Part shown: positions 16,976 to 25,114 of the stretch, one piece after another
How positions within the stretch are numbered: the first letter of the stretch is position 1
How the letters are laid out: each line of letters starts with the position of its first letter
Assembly (NCBI GenBank): GCA_020201255.1
Contig: JAIVHE010000298.1
Coordinates: 1-33,892, forward strand
Source of the DNA: Desulfobacteraceae bacterium
GTDB lineage: Bacteria; Desulfobacterota; Desulfobacteria; Desulfobacterales; Desulfobacteraceae
Direction of reading: 5' to 3'
DNA: 33,892 bases
Position numbers and translations under genes: made by a program
Notes under the pieces: model-generated
What the model was told of the DNA's origin: nothing
The model's input: only the letters and a program-made list of their open reading frames with translations
Database searches by the model: none

Positions 16976-17854
16976 ATGACTGTGAAACGCTTTTTCATAT
17001 ACCTGGTATATTTTACAGGGGCAATCGCCGTTTTTACTGTTATGCGGTTCCCCCACCAGGAAGCAGCCAGAAAAATCAGTCTTGCGGCGGAAAACATGTT
17101 TCCGGGCATCAGGATTACCATGGACCGGGCATCCCTTTGTCTTCCACCGGGAGTTACCATAAAAGATACGTTCATACACCTGGGTGACACCCTGACCCTC
17201 GCACCAGATGATTTCCAGCTGTATTTTCCTGTTTCTTCCATCCTGGGCCTGAAAAACGATATGCATTTTTCAACATCCCTTTTGGAAGGGAATGTAAGCG
17301 GACATATCATGGATATATCGTTGAAGGAAAATACCTATTCAGGGCTGCAAATAGCCATGACCGGATTGAAGATCAAAGATAAGACCCTTGCGATGCAGGG
17401 GATGACCGCACAATTATCTTTTGGTCTGTCAGGCACTTATCATGTACCCGAAGGGCAGACAAATCCGGCCGGCAAAGGAGAGCTTCTGCTGTCCAGGGGT
17501 ACCTGTGCAATCCGGGATGATTTTCTCAACACCATGGGAATCACGAACCTTGATTTTACCAAGATCACCCTGGCTTTTGGCAGGGACAAAAACAAAATTA
17601 TCATATCAGAACTGCTGGCTAGCGGCGACATCATCAAGGCCACAGCCCGGGGAGAGATGACCTTTACCGGCGGCAACCCCACAGACCCGGAAAACTGGAT
17701 AGTTGCGCTTACAGGCAGCCTGCATCCGCAACCGGCATATGTATCGAAATTTGCAGGCATACTGTCCATGGAAAATCTGTTCAAAACCAACCCGGAAAAA
17801 GGGATCCCCTTCACCATAACCGGCCGGGCAGCAACCCTGGAAATGAAATTATGA
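16976..17854 (+). CDS. gspN: Type II secretion protein GspN
   Basis: 292 residues from the ATG at 16976, one base after the gspM stop. One N-terminal membrane helix (FFIYLVYFTGAIAVFTVM) precedes a periplasmic beta-rich domain with ITMDRASLCLPPGVTIKD, GELLLSRGTCAIRD and NTMGITNLDFTKITLAF, the pattern of the long GspN proteins of deltaproteobacteria (GspN family, AsmA-like). GspN is dispensable in some systems and its exact role in secretion is not settled. Its place between gspM and gspC is the usual one in this group. The stop overlaps the gspC start (ATGA). Confidence 0.8.
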   Translation: MTVKRFFIYLVYFTGAIAVFTVMRFPHQEAARKISLAAENMFPGIRITMDRASLCLPPGVTIKDTFIHLGDTLTLAPDDFQLYFPVSSILGLKNDMHFSTSLLEGNVSGHIMDISLKENTYSGLQIAMTGLKIKDKTLAMQGMTAQLSFGLSGTYHVPEGQTNPAGKGELLLSRGTCAIRDDFLNTMGITNLDFTKITLAFGRDKNKIIISELLASGDIIKATARGEMTFTGGNPTDPENWIVALTGSLHPQPAYVSKFAGILSMENLFKTNPEKGIPFTITGRAATLEMKL

Positions 17855-18765
17855 AACACCTGTTTATTATCCTTCAGCTTCTGCTGCTCACCTTTGGCGC
17901 ATATACAGTGGTGGGCATGGTATATCACAACATGATATCACCGCCTGGCAGCCGCATCCAGGACATAAAGATCCAGCCCGGGGAGCTGACGGATCCGGAA
18001 AATACGGCCCGCAAGGTTCCGGACCCCAAAAAATACACCGCCATTGCCGACAGAAACCTGTTCAATGTACTCACCCAAAGCCCTGAACCCGACCTTGAAG
18101 CATCCCCGGCTGAAAACCTCAAAAAACCTTTGGAAAAAACCCGTTTGCAGCTGGCCCTGTGGGGAACCGTAACAGCGGCATCTGAAAATACGTCCTATGC
18201 CGTGATTGAAAACAAAAAAACCCGGGAACAATCCCTTTTCCAGGTGGGAGACCAGGTGGAAGGGGCCACCATCAAAAGAATTGACCGCAGCCAGGTCATA
18301 TTGCGCGTCAACGGCCAGGACCAGATACTGGAAGTGGATATAACCCTGACCCCGTCTTCCCCCACGGCCTCAAAATCGGCGTTGCCCCAACCGCAAACCC
18401 AGGTTTCTCAGACAGGTTCTTCCCTTCAGGAACAGGCGGATGCAGGCTTGCCGGCCCTGATGAAACAAGCCAGGATCAGACCGTTTTTCTCGGACGGAAA
18501 ACCAGATGGCCTGTTGCTGTACGGCATCAGAAATGATTCGGTTTTTCAACAGATCGGGCTGAGAAACGGAGATATCATCAAATCCATCAATGACAGCCAG
18601 ACCCTGTCTGCCCAGGATGCCGTGACCATCTACCAATCTTTGGACGCCTCTTTGGAGGATGTTTCCGATATCCGTTTTACCATACTGCGGCGGGGCAAAA
18701 CCCAGGAAATCCTTTACAATGCGCAAAATAATGAATACACAGTGGAAACCGCTTCCGATGAATAA
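17851..18765 (+). CDS. gspC: Type II secretion protein GspC (HR and PDZ domains)
   Basis: 304 residues. N-terminal membrane helix (FIILQLLLLTFGAYTVVGMVY); homology region at about 60-165 with AIADRNLFNVL, LQLALWGTVTA and SLFQVGDQVEGATIKRID, the domain that binds the GspD N0 domain; a low-complexity linker; and a C-terminal PDZ domain (about 205-295: LLLYGIRNDSVFQQIGLRNGDIIKSIND). It connects the inner-membrane platform to the secretin and may help recruit substrates. It lies directly before gspD, as expected. Confidence 0.9.
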   Translation: MKHLFIILQLLLLTFGAYTVVGMVYHNMISPPGSRIQDIKIQPGELTDPENTARKVPDPKKYTAIADRNLFNVLTQSPEPDLEASPAENLKKPLEKTRLQLALWGTVTAASENTSYAVIENKKTREQSLFQVGDQVEGATIKRIDRSQVILRVNGQDQILEVDITLTPSSPTASKSALPQPQTQVSQTGSSLQEQADAGLPALMKQARIRPFFSDGKPDGLLLYGIRNDSVFQQIGLRNGDIIKSINDSQTLSAQDAVTIYQSLDASLEDVSDIRFTILRRGKTQEILYNAQNNEYTVETASDE

Positions 18766-18774
18766 GGAAAAATT

Positions 18775-20784
18775 ATGGGCGAATTGACCATGAAACGAAT
18801 ATCACACCACCCGAAATATATATTTTTGTACCTGTTACTGGGCAGTCTTTTATGCCTCACACACCTGCCGTTTTCCCCGCTGCAATCGGCCATGGCCCAA
18901 GAAGCTTCTTCCACAGAATATGTATCCATTGATTTTGACAATGTGGACATCAGGGTCTTTATCAAATTCATCAGCAAGATCACCGGGAAAAACTTTGTGG
19001 TGGACAGCCGAATCAGAGGCAATGTTACCATCATTTCTCCCACCAAACTGTCTGTGGAAGATGCCTATAAAGTGTTTGAATCCGTACTGGAAATTCACGG
19101 ATTTACCACTGTGGAATCCGGCAGCGTCATAAAAATTGTGCCCGTGCCCGATGCAAAGTCAGACAATATCGACACCCGGTTGACAACCGGGTCCGAAGAA
19201 TCCGCAGACCGGCTTGCCACCCGGATCATTCCGCTGGATTATGCGGACTCAGATGAACTGCAGCGCCTGTTCATTCCGCTGCTGCCCAAGGGCAGTGTGA
19301 TCCTGTCCTACAGAGACACCAACATGCTCATTGTCACAGCGTCCCTTTCCAGTATCGACCGGCTGTTAAAAATCATACACACCATTGATGCCCCCAATAT
19401 CGGCAAAACCATTTCCGTAATACCGGTCCAGCATGCGGATGCCGCAAAACTGGTGGCCACCCTTTCCAAAATTTTTACAGCCAGGATCAGGGATGAAAAA
19501 AAAGGCCCGGACACCGGCATGATGGTGGATTTTGTGGCGGATGAAAGAACCAATGCCCTTGTTATTCTGGCCAACGAATTGGAAACAAAGCGGGTGGAAG
19601 AACTGGTGGCGCTTCTGGACCAGGAGGTCCCCAAAGGAGAAGAAAGAATCCGGGTGTATTACCTGGAACATGCCTCTGCCGAAACCATGGTCACGGTTCT
19701 CCAGGAAATTCCGGCCCAGGACAAAAACAAAACCACAGAAGGACAAAAACAGGCTCCGCTGCTTTCCGATTCCGTGCATATCAGTGCGGACAAGGCCACC
19801 AATTCGCTGATCATCATGGCCCGGAAAGAAGATTATGCCGTGCTGGAGGAAGTGATTTCCAAACTGGACATCCCCCGGTCCATGGTCTATATCGAATGCC
19901 TGATCATGGAAGTCAATGTTACCAGGGGCCTTGACATCGGCACGGAATGGCGGACCTCCCAAGGCTTTGACAATGACGAAAAAGTGGGGTTTTCCGGTTT
20001 TGGCGCCACCGGTGACGGCGGGTTCGGCAGCCTGGACAGCGTATCCGACAATGCCGACCTTCCCAGGGGGTTTTCTTTGGGGGTCCTGGGCAAAAACATC
20101 AACATCGGCGGTGTTGCCTTCCCGGATATCCAGGCCATTGTCAAAACATTTCAAAGCGACAAGGATGTGCATATCCTTGCCACCCCCCAGCTGCTGACCA
20201 CGGAAAACGAAGAAGCCGTCATCACCGTGGGCAAGAACGTACCGTTTCAGACCCGGTCGGCCGCAGAATCCGCCACCGAGGTTTACAGCTCCTTTGAATA
20301 CCGGGACGTAGGTATCAGTTTGAAAATCACCCCCCAGATCAGCAAGGGCCGCCTGGTGCGGCTCAATGTGTTCCAGGAGCTGACCAAACTGGATTCGGTG
20401 AACCAGAACAACCCGGACCGGCCCACCACCCTCAAACGCCAGATCGAAACCGCCATTATCGTGGAAGACACCCACACCGTGGTCATCGGGGGGTTGATCG
20501 ATGAAAGCATGACCAGAACCGAAAACAAAGCCCCCTGCCTGGGAGATATCCCGGGCCTGGGGTGGGCGTTTAAAAACGTTTCCGAAGGGGAAGAACGCAC
20601 CAACCTATATGTATTTTTAACCCCCAGGGTGGTGAAAAATCCCCTGGAGGTCAGGCAGATCCTTGATGAAAAACAGGAAAGCATCAACAAAGACCTTGAA
20701 AAAGGAAAAATCCCTTTATATAAAAAACTGGACCGGTTCAAAGAAAAACTGTCCGAAGAACCGGCACAAAAAGTGTTTCCCTAA
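18775..20784 (+). CDS. gspD: Type II secretion outer-membrane secretin GspD
   Basis: 669 residues, full length. A signal peptide ends at about SAMA|QEA (residue 41). N0 begins YVSIDFDNVDIRVFIKFISKITGKNFVVD; N1-N3 repeats follow (ATRIIPLDYADSDELQRLFIPLL; ISVIPVQHADAAKLVATLSKIF; IRVYYLEHASAETMVTVLQEI). The secretin core includes VGKNVPFQT, YRDVGISLKITPQI, VVIGGLI and APCLGDIPGLGWAFK. The charged tail may be the S-domain that binds a pilotin. It forms the multimeric outer-membrane channel. AAGGAAAA precedes the ATG at 18775; an ATG at 18790 is a possible alternative. Confidence 0.95.
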   Translation: MGELTMKRISHHPKYIFLYLLLGSLLCLTHLPFSPLQSAMAQEASSTEYVSIDFDNVDIRVFIKFISKITGKNFVVDSRIRGNVTIISPTKLSVEDAYKVFESVLEIHGFTTVESGSVIKIVPVPDAKSDNIDTRLTTGSEESADRLATRIIPLDYADSDELQRLFIPLLPKGSVILSYRDTNMLIVTASLSSIDRLLKIIHTIDAPNIGKTISVIPVQHADAAKLVATLSKIFTARIRDEKKGPDTGMMVDFVADERTNALVILANELETKRVEELVALLDQEVPKGEERIRVYYLEHASAETMVTVLQEIPAQDKNKTTEGQKQAPLLSDSVHISADKATNSLIIMARKEDYAVLEEVISKLDIPRSMVYIECLIMEVNVTRGLDIGTEWRTSQGFDNDEKVGFSGFGATGDGGFGSLDSVSDNADLPRGFSLGVLGKNINIGGVAFPDIQAIVKTFQSDKDVHILATPQLLTTENEEAVITVGKNVPFQTRSAAESATEVYSSFEYRDVGISLKITPQISKGRLVRLNVFQELTKLDSVNQNNPDRPTTLKRQIETAIIVEDTHTVVIGGLIDESMTRTENKAPCLGDIPGLGWAFKNVSEGEERTNLYVFLTPRVVKNPLEVRQILDEKQESINKDLEKGKIPLYKKLDRFKEKLSEEPAQKVFP

Positions 20785-20787
20785 ATC

Positions 20788-22476
20788 ATGATCCAGCTGT
20801 TTATCGATATTCTGACAGAAGAATTCGGATTTCCCAAAAAGGAAACCGATAAAATTTTGGCATCCTATGAACAGGACAAAACCAGCCTGAAGGAAACCGT
20901 GCTTGCTGCCAAGATAATATCGGAACAGGATGTGCTCGAAATCCTGGGCAGAATGTACCACATGCCGGTATCGTCCATGCTGGAACCAGACCATGCAGAT
21001 GATACCTGGACAAGGAATATCTCCCGCAATTTTTTAAAAAAAGCCTGCATGGTTCCTCTCATCAAACAGACCGGCCGGCCCGTCATTGCAATCAATGACC
21101 CGTCAGACCTTGCCCCGGCCGATGATGTGGCGGCCCTGATCGGTCTCATAGACCATGACCTTGTCCTGGCCCGTAAAAACAGTATTTTATCGGCCATCAA
21201 TATTTTATATGACCGGTCAGGAGACAGTGCCCGGCAGCTGGCCCGGGAAATGGAAGGTAATGACCCCTTGATGGATGAGCTGGAGCAGACAGCCGACCTG
21301 CTGGATGATGTCAGTGATGCCCCGGTCATCCGCCTGGTAAACCGGATGATTTCCCAGGCGGTCAAAGCAGGTGCCAGTGATATTCACATCGAACCCTTTC
21401 AGCACAGCCTCAAGATCCGTTACCGCATCGACGGGATCCTGTATGAACGACTGACCCCACCCAAAAGAGTCCAGGCCTCTTTGATTTCCAGAATCAAAGT
21501 CATGGCCGGCATGAATATTGCTGAAAAACGCATTCCCCAGGACGGCCGTGCCCAGGTGCGCATCGGGGACCAGGAAATCGACATCCGTATTTCCACCGTC
21601 CCCACCAGCTATGGTGAACGCCTGGTAATGCGGCTGCTCAACAAATCCGGATATTTTCTCTCTTTGGACCAGTTCGGGCTTTCTGTAGATCATTTTGACC
21701 GGCTGAACCGTATCATCCGGCAGACCCACGGCATTGTCCTGGTCACCGGTCCCACCGGCAGCGGCAAAACCACTACCCTGTATGCCGGTCTGTCGGAAAT
21801 CAATTCCACGGACAAAAACATTATCACCATTGAAGATCCGGTGGAATACAACCTGACCGGTATCGGCCAGATCCAGGTGAACCCCAAAACCGGGGTCACC
21901 TTTGCCAAAGGATTGCGGGCCATTGTGCGCCAGGATCCGGATGTGGTGCTGGTGGGAGAAATCAGGGACGTTGAAACAGCGGGTATTGCCATCCAGTCGG
22001 CTCTCACCGGCCATCTGGTATTTTCCACCCTCCACACCAATGACGCGGCCGGGGCTGTCACCCGTTTAAAGGACCTGGGGGTGGAGCCTTATTTGATCTC
22101 CTCGTCGGTCAATGCCATCATTGCCCAGCGGCTGGTGCGTATCCTGTGCCCCCACTGCCGGCAGCAATATTTTCTGACACCAGCTGATGTGAAAAACCTC
22201 AACACCAACGGACAGGACCTGGCAGGCAAAAAGATTTACAAACCCCGGGGATGTTCCAAATGTTTTGAAACCGGGTATTTCGGACGTCAGGCCATTTTTG
22301 AAATTCTGGAACTGGATGATGAGATCAAGCACATGATCCTGAAAACCTCTGAAACCAACCGGATCAGGGAAGCAGCCGTGAAAAAAGGCATGGTCACCCT
22401 GCGCCGGGACGGCATGACCAAAGTGTTCCAGGGAATTACATCCATCAGAGAGGTGTTCCGTGTCACCCAGGAGTAA
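20788..22476 (+). CDS. gspE: Type II secretion ATPase GspE
   Basis: 562 residues, full length. The T2SSE_N domain (about 60-150) precedes the ATPase core: Walker A GPTGSGKTTTLYAG at about 321, Asp box TIEDPVEYNLTGIGQIQVN at about 346, Walker B DPDVVLVGEIRD at about 383, and His box ALTGHLVFSTLHTNDA at about 405. A four-cysteine zinc motif CPHC...CSKCFETGY (about 454-493) is present, as in GspE rather than most retraction ATPases. It powers pseudopilus assembly from the cytoplasm with GspL. gspF, which normally follows, is here inverted about 0.9 kb further on. Confidence 0.96.
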   Translation: MIQLFIDILTEEFGFPKKETDKILASYEQDKTSLKETVLAAKIISEQDVLEILGRMYHMPVSSMLEPDHADDTWTRNISRNFLKKACMVPLIKQTGRPVIAINDPSDLAPADDVAALIGLIDHDLVLARKNSILSAINILYDRSGDSARQLAREMEGNDPLMDELEQTADLLDDVSDAPVIRLVNRMISQAVKAGASDIHIEPFQHSLKIRYRIDGILYERLTPPKRVQASLISRIKVMAGMNIAEKRIPQDGRAQVRIGDQEIDIRISTVPTSYGERLVMRLLNKSGYFLSLDQFGLSVDHFDRLNRIIRQTHGIVLVTGPTGSGKTTTLYAGLSEINSTDKNIITIEDPVEYNLTGIGQIQVNPKTGVTFAKGLRAIVRQDPDVVLVGEIRDVETAGIAIQSALTGHLVFSTLHTNDAAGAVTRLKDLGVEPYLISSSVNAIIAQRLVRILCPHCRQQYFLTPADVKNLNTNGQDLAGKKIYKPRGCSKCFETGYFGRQAIFEILELDDEIKHMILKTSETNRIREAAVKKGMVTLRRDGMTKVFQGITSIREVFRVTQE

Positions 22477-22840
22477 AAGCAAAGCAATGGCCATCTGCAT
22501 GATCATGGTGCTGTGCTTGTCGGTACCCGGGGCCGCAGAAGAAAACCGCACCGGAAAAAAAAACCGAATCATCCGTTTTTATCAGGATCACATCTCAGGA
22601 GCTAACGGCAGCCGCTGCCCCATGTCTCCGTCTTGCTCTGAATACGCGGCACAGGCCCTGGAAAAACACGGCCCTGTCATGGGGTGGATCATGGTGTTCG
22701 ACCGGGTGATGCGATGCGGCAGAAGCGAAACCAGGCTGGCGCCGCAAAAACGGATCAACGGCGAACGTAAAAGCCATGACCCGGTCTCGGCCAATGATTT
22801 CTGGTGGTTCAAACCACCACCGGATAAGATGTTACAATGA
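22460..22840 (+). CDS. YidD-domain (membrane protein insertion efficiency factor-like) exported protein
   Basis: 126 residues from a GTG inside the gspE 3' end; an ATG at 22487 behind AGGAG is the alternative. An N-terminal signal peptide (MAICMIMVLCLSVPGAAEE) is followed by the YidD pattern IIRFYQDHISG...SRCPMSPSCSEYAAQALEKHG...RVMRCGR (PF01809), with its conserved cysteines. Classical YidD is a short, unsignalled protein beside rnpA-yidC, so an exported copy in a T2SS operon is a different use of the domain. It is coupled to the TPR gene by an ATGA overlap, suggesting a functional pair. No function should be assumed from the family name. Confidence 0.8.
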   Translation: MSPRSKSKAMAICMIMVLCLSVPGAAEENRTGKKNRIIRFYQDHISGANGSRCPMSPSCSEYAAQALEKHGPVMGWIMVFDRVMRCGRSETRLAPQKRINGERKSHDPVSANDFWWFKPPPDKMLQ

Positions 22841-24816
22841 TACAGATGCCGATACAATCCGAGGCATGGTCCGATGCATGGTCCGGTGCATGGTCCATGC
22901 GGCCCGGCGTGTCAATGCCTGCATCCCGGACCAGGGCATCCTTGTTCCCGGCCTTTCGGCACTGCCAGGTGCCATTTTACCCGCTGCTGTCCAAACGCAC
23001 GCTGATGCAATGGATATGGATACTGGCATGTCTGGTGTGGATGGGCATTGTCATGCCCGGAAGCGGTCCTGCCCCGGCAGATTCACGTGAACTTGTGATT
23101 TCAGCGGACAGGCAGTTTGCCTATGCAGATACCCTTTTCAATGACGAGGATTTTTCCACCGCAGAAGTTGAATTCAAGCGGTTTATCCATTTTTTCCCAG
23201 AGGATACCAGAATTTTGGAAGCGGCATACAAAACAGGAATGGCACTGTTTTTCCAGGAACGGTTCCATAATGCGGCCCGGCAATTCAATGACATCATCCG
23301 CGATGATCCGGATATATCAAACCCCTTCACCCAAGAGAGTTATTTTATGCAGAGCCGGGCTTTCATGCACCTGGAAAACATGGGGTATGCCCAGGTGGTA
23401 CTGCAAAATTTTGTAAAGCTCACTGATGATCCAGATACCCGGGACCGCATTTATCTGGATCTGGCAAAACTGCACATCCGGGCAAGCCTTCAGCCCGGCA
23501 CGGATGAACTGGACCAGGCCCTGGCATACCTGGAAAAAATTCCCCGGGGCAGTGCAAAGGATGCGGAAAAAAAACAACTGACAGCCCGCATTCAAAAAAC
23601 CCAATCCGTTCCTGAAAAAAGCCCGGTTTTGGCCGGTATTCTGGCCGCAATCCCCGGTAGCGGTTTTCTCTACACCGGCCGAGTCCATGATGCTGCGGCT
23701 GCGTTCCTTGTCAACACCGGGCTCGGGCTGGCAGCCTGGAAAGCCTTTGACCAGGACAATCCTGCCCTGGGAGGGGTAGTTGCCCTTGTGGGAGGCGGTT
23801 TTTACACCGGCAGGACAGACCGCCATAATGATCAACCCCACCACGACTCCCATGACCAGAATAATGACAGGCTCCACCAGGGCGGTAACAGCCGTCACTG
23901 CGGACTGGACATCTCTTTCATAGAGATCTGCGGTTTTGGTGAGCATTTTTTCCAGTTCCCCGCTTTTTTCCCCCACCTGGATCATCCGGGAAGCCAGCCC
24001 GGGAAAATAGGGACTTGTGGAAAGCGCCACCCCGAGCTCTCCGCCCTGCTCCACCCGGTCGGCCGCCGCCTGGATCACATCCGATATCACCCGGTTGCCG
24101 GCAATCTTTCTGGCAATTGTCAATGCCGTCATCAACGGCACCCCGTTTTCCAGCAAAGACCCCAGGGTCCTGGAAAACCGGGCCGTGATCAATTTTCGGA
24201 TCAAAGAACCGGCAAGGGGAAGGCGGAGAATGAACAGGTCGGTATACAAAACCCCTGTGTCGGTTTTCCGGATCAGATAAAGCCCCAGGCCCGCCATGAC
24301 CGGCAGCAGAACCAAGGCCCACCAGAAACCGGTAAAAAAGTCACTGATCCGGATCAAAATCAAGGTGGGCAATGGAAGGGTCTGGTTCATATCAGAAAAA
24401 ATCTGGATGATACCGGGTACGATATAGGTGAGAAGAATCACCAGCACAAGGAAACCGATGACAGACATGATCATGGGATAGGCCAATGCGGCCTGGATCT
24501 TTTTTTTGGTCTCTTCCCTGCGCTCGGCAAAATCCGCCAGCCGCTCCAGCACGACCTCAAGGGTGCCGGAAGACTCTCCTGCCGCCACCATATTGACATA
24601 CACCCCGGAAAACACGTGGGGATAGAGTGTGAGAGAATCGGCAAAACTGCTGCCCTCTTCAATGGCATCCTTGATCCGGGACAAAACCTTTTGAAACGCC
24701 CTGGAACGTGTCTGGCCAGCCACCGTAGCCACGGCATTTGCCAGTGGAAACCCGGCGGACAACAAGGTGGCAATGAGCCGGGTAACCATGGTGATTTCAG
24801 AAGAATTGATTTTTGA
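22837..24816 (+). CDS. TPR-type exported protein, 3' truncated and running into antisense gspF
   Basis: The frame encodes 659 residues, but only the first about 325 (to 23811) look genuine. These hold an odd N-terminal extension with three AWS repeats, a signal-like helix (MQWIWILACLVWMGIVM, from Met57), tetratricopeptide-like helices (ADTLFNDEDFSTAEVEFKRFI; TGMALFFQERFHNAARQF) and a membrane segment beginning LAAIPGSGFLYTGR. Related proteins continue after the last GFYTG with a helix of the NIY-A type. Here the frame switches into the reverse complement of gspF, giving a His/Gln/Gly-rich nonsense tail. It overlaps the YidD gene by ATGA. The real protein has lost its C-terminus; an ATG at 23005 is an alternative start. 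Confidence 0.6.
   Translation: MIQMPIQSEAWSDAWSGAWSMRPGVSMPASRTRASLFPAFRHCQVPFYPLLSKRTLMQWIWILACLVWMGIVMPGSGPAPADSRELVISADRQFAYADTLFNDEDFSTAEVEFKRFIHFFPEDTRILEAAYKTGMALFFQERFHNAARQFNDIIRDDPDISNPFTQESYFMQSRAFMHLENMGYAQVVLQNFVKLTDDPDTRDRIYLDLAKLHIRASLQPGTDELDQALAYLEKIPRGSAKDAEKKQLTARIQKTQSVPEKSPVLAGILAAIPGSGFLYTGRVHDAAAAFLVNTGLGLAAWKAFDQDNPALGGVVALVGGGFYTGRTDRHNDQPHHDSHDQNNDRLHQGGNSRHCGLDISFIEICGFGEHFFQFPAFFPHLDHPGSQPGKIGTCGKRHPELSALLHPVGRRLDHIRYHPVAGNLSGNCQCRHQRHPVFQQRPQGPGKPGRDQFSDQRTGKGKAENEQVGIQNPCVGFPDQIKPQARHDRQQNQGPPETGKKVTDPDQNQGGQWKGLVHIRKNLDDTGYDIGEKNHQHKETDDRHDHGIGQCGLDLFFGLFPALGKIRQPLQHDLKGAGRLSCRHHIDIHPGKHVGIECERIGKTAALFNGILDPGQNLLKRPGTCLASHRSHGICQWKPGGQQGGNEPGNHGDFRRIDF
22864..22899 (+). 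repeat. Three 12-bp tandem repeats in the TPR gene
   Basis: Units GCATGGTCCGAT, GCATGGTCCGGT and GCATGGTCCATG lie head to tail at 22864-22875, 22876-22887 and 22888-22899. They are in frame and encode AWSD-AWSG-AWSM in the N-terminal extension of the TPR protein, before its signal-like helix. Confidence 0.7.
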
Positions 24817-25014
24817 AAAAAAGCCGAATACCGACAGATCTATTTTTTTTTGGGGGCCTTTTTCATCAGCCGTTGACCTGACCTGGGCCAGGAACACCGG
24901 ATACAACTGCTGTTCCCGGAGCCTGGACTGGGCCCCGGGCAGGCTGTCCGCATCCACCATGCCGGTGACATTTTTACCCTTTGTATTGAGTGCCTTGTAT
25001 TCAAATACCGCCAA
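23317..25014 (-). CDS. gspF: Type II secretion platform protein GspF, inverted, last residues replaced
   Basis: The frame runs 565 residues, but GspF homology covers only about residues 1-400 (25014-23815). The start is TTG at 25014 with MAVFEYKALNTKGKNVTG, the standard GspF N-terminus. Two T2SSF domains follow (RLIATLLSAGFPLANAV...; RFSRTLGSLLENGVPLMTALTIA), each with membrane helices and the QVGEKSGELEKML signature. The last helix reads EPVIILVMGVVVGLIIMAVC and then breaks: the usual short final stretch (L-P-I-F-x-x-N type) is missing, and about 165 residues of TPR-gene antisense follow. GspF is the polytopic centre of the inner-membrane platform. Orientation opposite to the rest of the operon is abnormal. 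Confidence 0.88.
   Translation of the reverse strand: MAVFEYKALNTKGKNVTGMVDADSLPGAQSRLREQQLYPVFLAQVRSTADEKGPQKKIDLSVFGFFSKINSSEITMVTRLIATLLSAGFPLANAVATVAGQTRSRAFQKVLSRIKDAIEEGSSFADSLTLYPHVFSGVYVNMVAAGESSGTLEVVLERLADFAERREETKKKIQAALAYPMIMSVIGFLVLVILLTYIVPGIIQIFSDMNQTLPLPTLILIRISDFFTGFWWALVLLPVMAGLGLYLIRKTDTGVLYTDLFILRLPLAGSLIRKLITARFSRTLGSLLENGVPLMTALTIARKIAGNRVISDVIQAAADRVEQGGELGVALSTSPYFPGLASRMIQVGEKSGELEKMLTKTADLYERDVQSAVTAVTALVEPVIILVMGVVVGLIIMAVCPAGVKTASHKGNYPSQGRIVLVKGFPGCQPEPGVDKERSRSIMDSAGVEKTATGDCGQNTGQNRAFFRNGLGFLNAGCQLFFFRILCTAPGNFFQVCQGLVQFIRAGLKACPDVQFCQIQINAVPGIWIISELYKILQYHLGIPHVFQVHESPALHKITLLGEGV
23809..23817. other. Rearrangement junction between TPR gene and inverted gspF
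   Basis: Left of this point the plus strand encodes the TPR protein up to GFYTG; right of it the minus strand encodes GspF up to MAVC. Neither gene has a stop codon near the joint, and each frame continues far into the antisense strand of the other. The missing 3' ends of both genes were not found elsewhere in the window. Confidence 0.75.
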
Positions 25015-25114
25015 TGGAATGTATTTCCTTTTTTTTCGGGATCAGTAAAGGCCCTTTTATATTTTCCAACTGGCAGACGTTCGGGACGGTCAGACCGACT
25101 CGAAAAAAAATCAT

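Noticed and set aside
19366-20475. 369-residue minus-strand open frame
   Set aside because: It is the antisense shadow of gspD; the composition is rich in His, Gly and Phe with no domain pattern, while the sense strand encodes a full secretin.
21217-22035. 272-residue minus-strand open frame
   Set aside because: Antisense of the gspE ATPase core; the sense strand has all Walker and zinc motifs.
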